From positions 1 to 9,023 of the forward strand of contig LBCK01000013.1 of the NCBI GenBank assembly GCA_000980705.1: 9,023 bases of DNA, given 5' to 3'. Each line of letters starts with the position of its first letter. The stretch's first letter is position 1. The position numbers and the translations under genes are program-made. Positions 6,816 to 9,023 of the stretch are shown in pieces. The DNA comes from Ruminococcus sp. UNK.MGS-30 (GTDB lineage: Bacteria; Bacillota; Clostridia; Oscillospirales; Ruminococcaceae). The notes under the pieces were generated by a model, which was not told where the DNA came from, did not search any database, and saw only the letters and a program-made list of their open reading frames with translations.

Positions 6816-7133
6816 TCAAACCTCCATCTCATAGAGTACTTCATACAATTCTTCCGAATCAATGAATGTTTCTGTTTTTGTATAATAAATCTCGTGCTGG
6901 GAAAGCACTGACTCCACCTGTTCTTCCAATTCCGGCTGCTTTTTGTCTGTGTACAATTCAATGTCCAGCTGTTTGCAACTGAAATATGCCAAATTATCCG
7001 CAGAAAACGTATTCTCTCCGGGAGATAAGAACAGCAGAAAAGGCGGTGCAGGACTCTCGCCTTCGGCAAAATGATGATAGGCGAAAGGCAGTCCCATTTC
7101 CTCCATCATTTCTGCGATTTGTTCGTAGGTCAT
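6816..7133 (-). CDS. Probable tail terminator / tail completion protein
   Basis: A 105-residue acidic protein (MTYEQIAEMMEEMGLPFAYHHFAEGESPAPPF...). It has an N-terminal helix, a 'GESPAPPFLLFLSPGENTFSADN' stretch, 'LDIELYTDKKQPELEEQVESVL' and a C-terminal 'SEELYEVLYEMEV'. Proteins of this type are conserved in clostridial prophages, always between the HK97-gp10-like protein and the major tail protein, where the tail terminator that caps the tube normally lies. Alternating strand and helix fit the tail terminator fold. The ATG overlaps the stop of the previous gene by 4 bp (ATGA). Function rests mainly on position. Confidence 0.72.
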   Translation of the reverse strand: MTYEQIAEMMEEMGLPFAYHHFAEGESPAPPFLLFLSPGENTFSADNLAYFSCKQLDIELYTDKKQPELEEQVESVLSQHEIYYTKTETFIDSEELYEVLYEMEV

Positions 7134-7498
7134 GACAAAGCCTCCTCGATTAAATGCTCCAGCAACTGTACACCGTTTTCTTCCGCAGGAGCAATATGCG
7201 GTTTGCCGGATACCCGACCACCGCCACGCTTGGCATGCCCCTTTTCCAGAAGATGTGCCAGTTGATATCTGTTTTTAGAATGTACTGTCATCTCCAAAGA
7301 GTGACTGTTTTCGCCAGTCTTTTTCGTTGCCCAGCTTTTTGCATATTTTCCGGTGTCCTTCGGAGCATTGGCGGAAATCTCGTTTTTCACTTGCGTGGCG
7401 GTTTTCCGGACAGCCTTTTTCATGGCAGTATCTGCAAGGTCTGCATATTCCTGCAAGCCCTGCATGATTTCTTCTGCAAGATCGTCAATACTGGTCAT
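7130..7498 (-). CDS. HK97 gp10-like neck/tail-completion protein
   Basis: A 122-residue basic protein of the HK97-gp10 type: long N-terminal helix 'IDDLAEEIMQGLQEYADLADTAMKKAVRKTATQVKNEI', then 'APKDTGKYAKSW', where nearly all members have 'PxDTGxLxxS', then 'HSKNRYQLAHLLEKGHAKRGGGRVSGKPHIAPAEE', with the family's 'YxLAHLLEKGHxxR...G...PHI.PA' block. These proteins act at the head-tail joining site. I take ATG 7498 (MTSIDDL) as start; an upstream in-frame TTG at 7528 would add ten residues not typical of the family. Its start overlaps the end of the head closure gene by 14 bp and its stop overlaps the next gene by 4 bp. Confidence 0.9.
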   Translation of the reverse strand: MTSIDDLAEEIMQGLQEYADLADTAMKKAVRKTATQVKNEISANAPKDTGKYAKSWATKKTGENSHSLEMTVHSKNRYQLAHLLEKGHAKRGGGRVSGKPHIAPAEENGVQLLEHLIEEALS

Positions 7499-7832
7499 TT
7501 TGCCCTGCCTTTCTGGCTTCTGCAGCAAGTTTCAGATAATCCTTGTGCAGATAATCCGGTGTAACACTGGTGATGTTGTATGTGACATCCCGAAACAAGA
7601 TTCGGTTGCCTGTTACAGACGGCATCCAGTGCTGACTTTGCCGAATGAGGAATTCCAGTGTCTGTGTTTCTTTGGTCACACCAGCGTCCGTATGCTCCGA
7701 AGAAGCTTTCAAAGTCACTTTTGCCCAGCAGGAAAAAGCTTCGTCCCACACAGCAGTGTGATTGCCGATTTCATCGGTAACGACACGATTCACCAGAAAG
7801 GTGATTCGCTGATTGAGTGTTCCAATTTCCAT
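7485..7832 (-). CDS. Phage head closure / head-tail adaptor protein
   Basis: A 115-residue protein with 'IGTLNQRITFL' at its start, 'DEIGNHTAVWDEAFSCWAKV' and 'TLEFLIRQSQHW' in the middle, and 'NRILFRDVTYNITSVTPDYLHKDYLKLAAEA' at the end: the beta-barrel head-tail adaptor family (SPP1 gp16 type). It closes the connector after DNA packaging and offers the docking face for the tail. ATG 7832 shares one base with the stop of the preceding connector gene (TGATG); GAGAGGA lies about ten bases upstream. An in-frame TTG three bases earlier is possible. Confidence 0.88.
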   Translation of the reverse strand: MEIGTLNQRITFLVNRVVTDEIGNHTAVWDEAFSCWAKVTLKASSEHTDAGVTKETQTLEFLIRQSQHWMPSVTGNRILFRDVTYNITSVTPDYLHKDYLKLAAEARKAGQNDQY

Positions 7833-8104
7833 CAAATCACATCCTCTCGCTGTGCAAACAGCATGGCACGAAGCGTTAATGTCAGCTTGGAAAAGTCTGC
7901 AGTATTGCGGTTTTCATAGAGATAAGAAACCGTGTAGAGCATTGCTGTTCGTACCACATCTTCGTTTTCTGAAAAGCGTTCCTCGTCCATTCTTCCCACA
8001 TCCATTACCAGCTGTTTTGCAGTTGAAATAAGGGAGAGAAGCAATGTATCATCATCTTCAAAATCAATCCGCAGATATTGCTTGACTTCCTGTAAAGTTA
8101 CCAC
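7832..8104 (-). CDS. Phage head-tail connector protein (gp6-like)
   Basis: A 90-residue helical protein, VTLQEVKQYLRIDFEDDDTLLLSLISTAKQLV..., with the N-terminal 'T.eEvK.yLRiD..DDD.lL..Li.aA' signature of the phage gp6-like head-tail connector family, then 'MLYTVSYLYENR' near the C-terminus. It forms a ring under the portal. I choose the GTG at 8104: AAAGGGG ends nine bases upstream and family members usually start MVTLEEVK. An in-frame TTG at 8113 directly touches the ribosome binding site and is less likely. It lies 22 bp after the capsid stop. Confidence 0.88.
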   Translation of the reverse strand: MVTLQEVKQYLRIDFEDDDTLLLSLISTAKQLVMDVGRMDEERFSENEDVVRTAMLYTVSYLYENRNTADFSKLTLTLRAMLFAQREDVI

Positions 8105-8126
8105 CCACTCCAACCCCTTTCTCTGA

Positions 8127-8927
8127 TTACGCTTTCATGCCAAGTGTCTTTACGGCTTCGGTCAGAATCAGTCTGCCATCGACACGCTGAGATGCGAGGA
8201 ATCCAACCTGACCATTCATTGCAAATACTTCATTCAGTCGCTTAAAGGAACGTCCCTGACGATCGCCGATCCAATAATAGCTGAAATCGCCGAAAGCAAG
8301 GCACTTTGCACCAGCCTTGATTTCCGGCACATAGCTGGAAGTGTAGTACGGACGATTGAGAATGGTATCCGGTACGCCAGCCTGTACAGACGGATTCCAG
8401 ATGTAATTGCCAGTGCTGTCTTTCAGCTTACGAAGTGCCTTTACTGTGGAATCGTTCAGTACCCATACAGCTTTCTTACGATACGGGCTTCTCAGAGAAT
8501 AGAACAGTTCCAGAACATCATCAAAAGTGATATTTGCAGTACTGGTAGTTGCTCCGCTTTCTGCACCGCCCGTTGCAGCGAAGATACCGGTCGGCTTGCC
8601 CTTGCCGTCACCAACGAAGAATGCTTCCTCTTCCTTTGCACCGATTCTTCTTGCAAATTCCTTTGCAATGTAAGACGGCAGGTCAAAAGCAGCATCATTC
8701 AGCAGTTCCTCAGAGATCTTAATTGCCGTACCGACCTTGTATGCACCGAGGGAAGCCTGTCCAAAGGTATCATCCGACAGCTTATATGCGTCCTCCTCAT
8801 CCATCCAAGCAGCTTCGCCCTTAGAAGTAACGATGGGAATCTTTCGATCACCGGAGGAAGTTTTGATGACGGTTGCCAGCTGCCGGAAAATGTTTTCTTC
8901 GGTCAGGGCTTCCACCAGCTTCCGTTC
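8127..8927 (-). CDS. HK97-family major capsid protein, 3' exon (partial; gene interrupted by group II intron)
   Basis: The last 266 residues of an HK97-fold capsid protein: 'ERKLVEALTEENIFRQLATV', 'KTSSGDRKIPIV', 'KISEELLNDAAFDLPSYIAKEF', 'ARRIGAKEEEAFFVGDGKGK', 'RSPYRKKAVWVLNDSTVKAL', 'DTILNRPYYTSSYVPE', 'GDFSYYWIGDRQGRSFKRL' and 'GQVGFLASQRVDGRLI'. The C-terminal two thirds of the coat subunit look intact. The 5' part, which should encode the scaffold-like delta domain and the 'GGYLxPxEF' motif normally just before 'ERKLVEAL', is not present upstream; intron domain VI is there instead, with an in-frame TAA at 8949-8951. Exon 2 starts in phase with GAA at 8927. Without splicing, only a truncated protein could be made, for example from the GTG at 8915, which lacks a ribosome binding site. 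Confidence 0.93.
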   Translation of the reverse strand, partial: ERKLVEALTEENIFRQLATVIKTSSGDRKIPIVTSKGEAAWMDEEDAYKLSDDTFGQASLGAYKVGTAIKISEELLNDAAFDLPSYIAKEFARRIGAKEEEAFFVGDGKGKPTGIFAATGGAESGATTSTANITFDDVLELFYSLRSPYRKKAVWVLNDSTVKALRKLKDSTGNYIWNPSVQAGVPDTILNRPYYTSSYVPEIKAGAKCLAFGDFSYYWIGDRQGRSFKRLNEVFAMNGQVGFLASQRVDGRLILTEAVKTLGMKA

Positions 8928-8986
8928 GTGAGGTAGCAGTGTGCCGCCTTATCATCTTTCGATGACAGGTTTGCACAAAGCCCCTC
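8928..8986 (-). ncRNA. Group II intron domain VI with branch-point A and 3' splice site
   Basis: The basal stem pairs GAGG (8986-8983) with CCTC (8933-8930) and GGC (8982-8980) with GCT (8937-8935), leaving a single unpaired A at 8934. That A is seventh from the inferred 3' end at 8928, the standard place for the lariat branch point. Above it, GTGC/GCAC (8976-8973 with 8944-8941) and TCATC/GATGA with a GAAA loop (8965-8952) form the distal stem. The 3' splice site is inferred between 8928 and 8927. Confidence 0.87.
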
Positions 8987-8988
8987 CC

Positions 8989-9022
8989 AAACCGTGCTTA
9001 CACCTCTCGATGTACACGGCTT
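8989..9022 (-). ncRNA. Group II intron domain V hairpin (34 nt)
   Basis: Exactly 34 nt, the canonical length. Lower stem AAGCCGTG / CACGGTTT has eight pairs including one G-U; upper stem TACATC / GGTGTA has six pairs including one G-U; a GAGA (GNRA) tetraloop closes it at 9005-9008; and a two-base bulge AG (8997-8998) lies on the 3' side. The catalytic AGC triad is at 9021-9019 near the base of the 5' strand. This is the active-site element of the ribozyme. Confidence 0.92.
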
Positions 9023-9023
9023 T

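Larger units (their letters stand above)
8928..9023 (-). mobile_element. Group II intron, 3' terminal part (domains V and VI), inserted in the capsid gene
   Basis: The 96 nt before the capsid exon end in a group II intron 3' terminus. Domain V and domain VI are contiguous and correctly ordered, and the sequence 'GTGCAAACC...AAGGCGG..AC......CTACxTCAC' closely follows my memory of the 3' end of the Lactococcus lactis Ll.LtrB intron, suggesting a IIA / mitochondrial-like class. By that analogy the intron ends ...CCTCAC at 8928. The catalytic core, domains I-IV and any intron-encoded reverse transcriptase/maturase lie beyond base 9023. It is on the same strand as the capsid gene, as needed for splicing. 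Confidence 0.88.

Noticed and set aside
5755..6834. 359-codon open frame on the plus strand
   Set aside because: It lies entirely antisense to the chaperone and major tail protein genes, is Cys/Phe/Arg-rich low-plausibility protein, and has no ribosome binding site; it is a shadow.
8127..8915. A complete capsid gene starting at GTG 8915
   Set aside because: No ribosome binding site precedes it, family homology continues upstream to GAA 8927, and a 262-residue version would lack the N-terminal domain.
8933..8940. Alternative intron 3' end after ...CTAC at 8933 with branch A at 8940
   Set aside because: The A at 8940 is not bulged from a good basal stem. Ending at 8928 gives a seven-pair basal stem with one bulged A and the same terminal pattern as Ll.LtrB, and puts the exon in a clean codon phase.
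8915..8951. The unspliced frame upstream of the capsid exon reads GGTLLPHERKLVEAL, resembling the capsid motif GGYLxPxEFERKLVEAL
   Set aside because: A TAA lies just before it (8949-8951), and these bases form the 3' arm of intron domain VI, including GCAC and the bulged branch-point A. It also lacks two residues of the family motif. I treat the likeness as chance, though it deserves mention.

Overview
This window is the head-to-tail morphogenesis block of a tailed, siphovirus-type (HK97-capsid) phage or prophage, almost certainly of a Firmicutes/Clostridia host. Evidence for the host is the close protein style to clostridial prophages (phi13-type major tail protein, TP901-type tape measure, Gp37-like tail protein), strong AGGAGG-type ribosome binding sites and moderate GC. 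Species cannot be named from the sequence alone.

Apart from one two-gene insert, everything runs on the minus strand, so the phage order is read from high to low coordinates: major capsid protein (8127-8927, 3' exon only), head-tail connector (7832-8104), head closure/adaptor (7485-7832), HK97-gp10-like protein (7130-7498), probable tail terminator (6816-7133), major tail protein (6193-6810), tail assembly chaperone G (5800-6180) with its G-T extension in the -1 frame (5639-5824), tape measure protein (1396-4905), distal tail protein (511-1383) and a Gp37-like tail/baseplate protein cut by the window edge (1-507). Genes are packed with 1-14 bp overlaps or gaps of 3-22 bp carrying the next ribosome binding site, as expected for one late operon.

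Two things break this standard layout. First, the capsid gene is interrupted: the last 96 nt of the window (minus strand) fold into a 34-nt group II intron domain V and a domain VI with a bulged branch-point A seven nucleotides from the intron 3' end, and the capsid reading frame resumes in phase at GAA (position 8927). The rest of the intron, any intron-encoded reverse transcriptase and the 5' capsid exon lie beyond base 9023. Second, a complete type II toxin-antitoxin module (Phd/YefM-like antitoxin plus PIN-domain toxin, 4996-5642) sits in the opposite orientation between the tail chaperone and the tape measure gene. It has its own near-perfect sigma-70 promoter with a 10-bp inverted repeat around the -35 box, and its toxin stop codon overlaps the stop codon of the chaperone extension tail to tail.

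Together the minus-strand genes would build the capsid shell, the neck and the tail tube, measure tail length, and form the tail tip. The toxin-antitoxin pair looks like a moron (an independently transcribed accessory cargo unit) that could be expressed from the prophage and would be transcribed antisense whenever the late operon is on.
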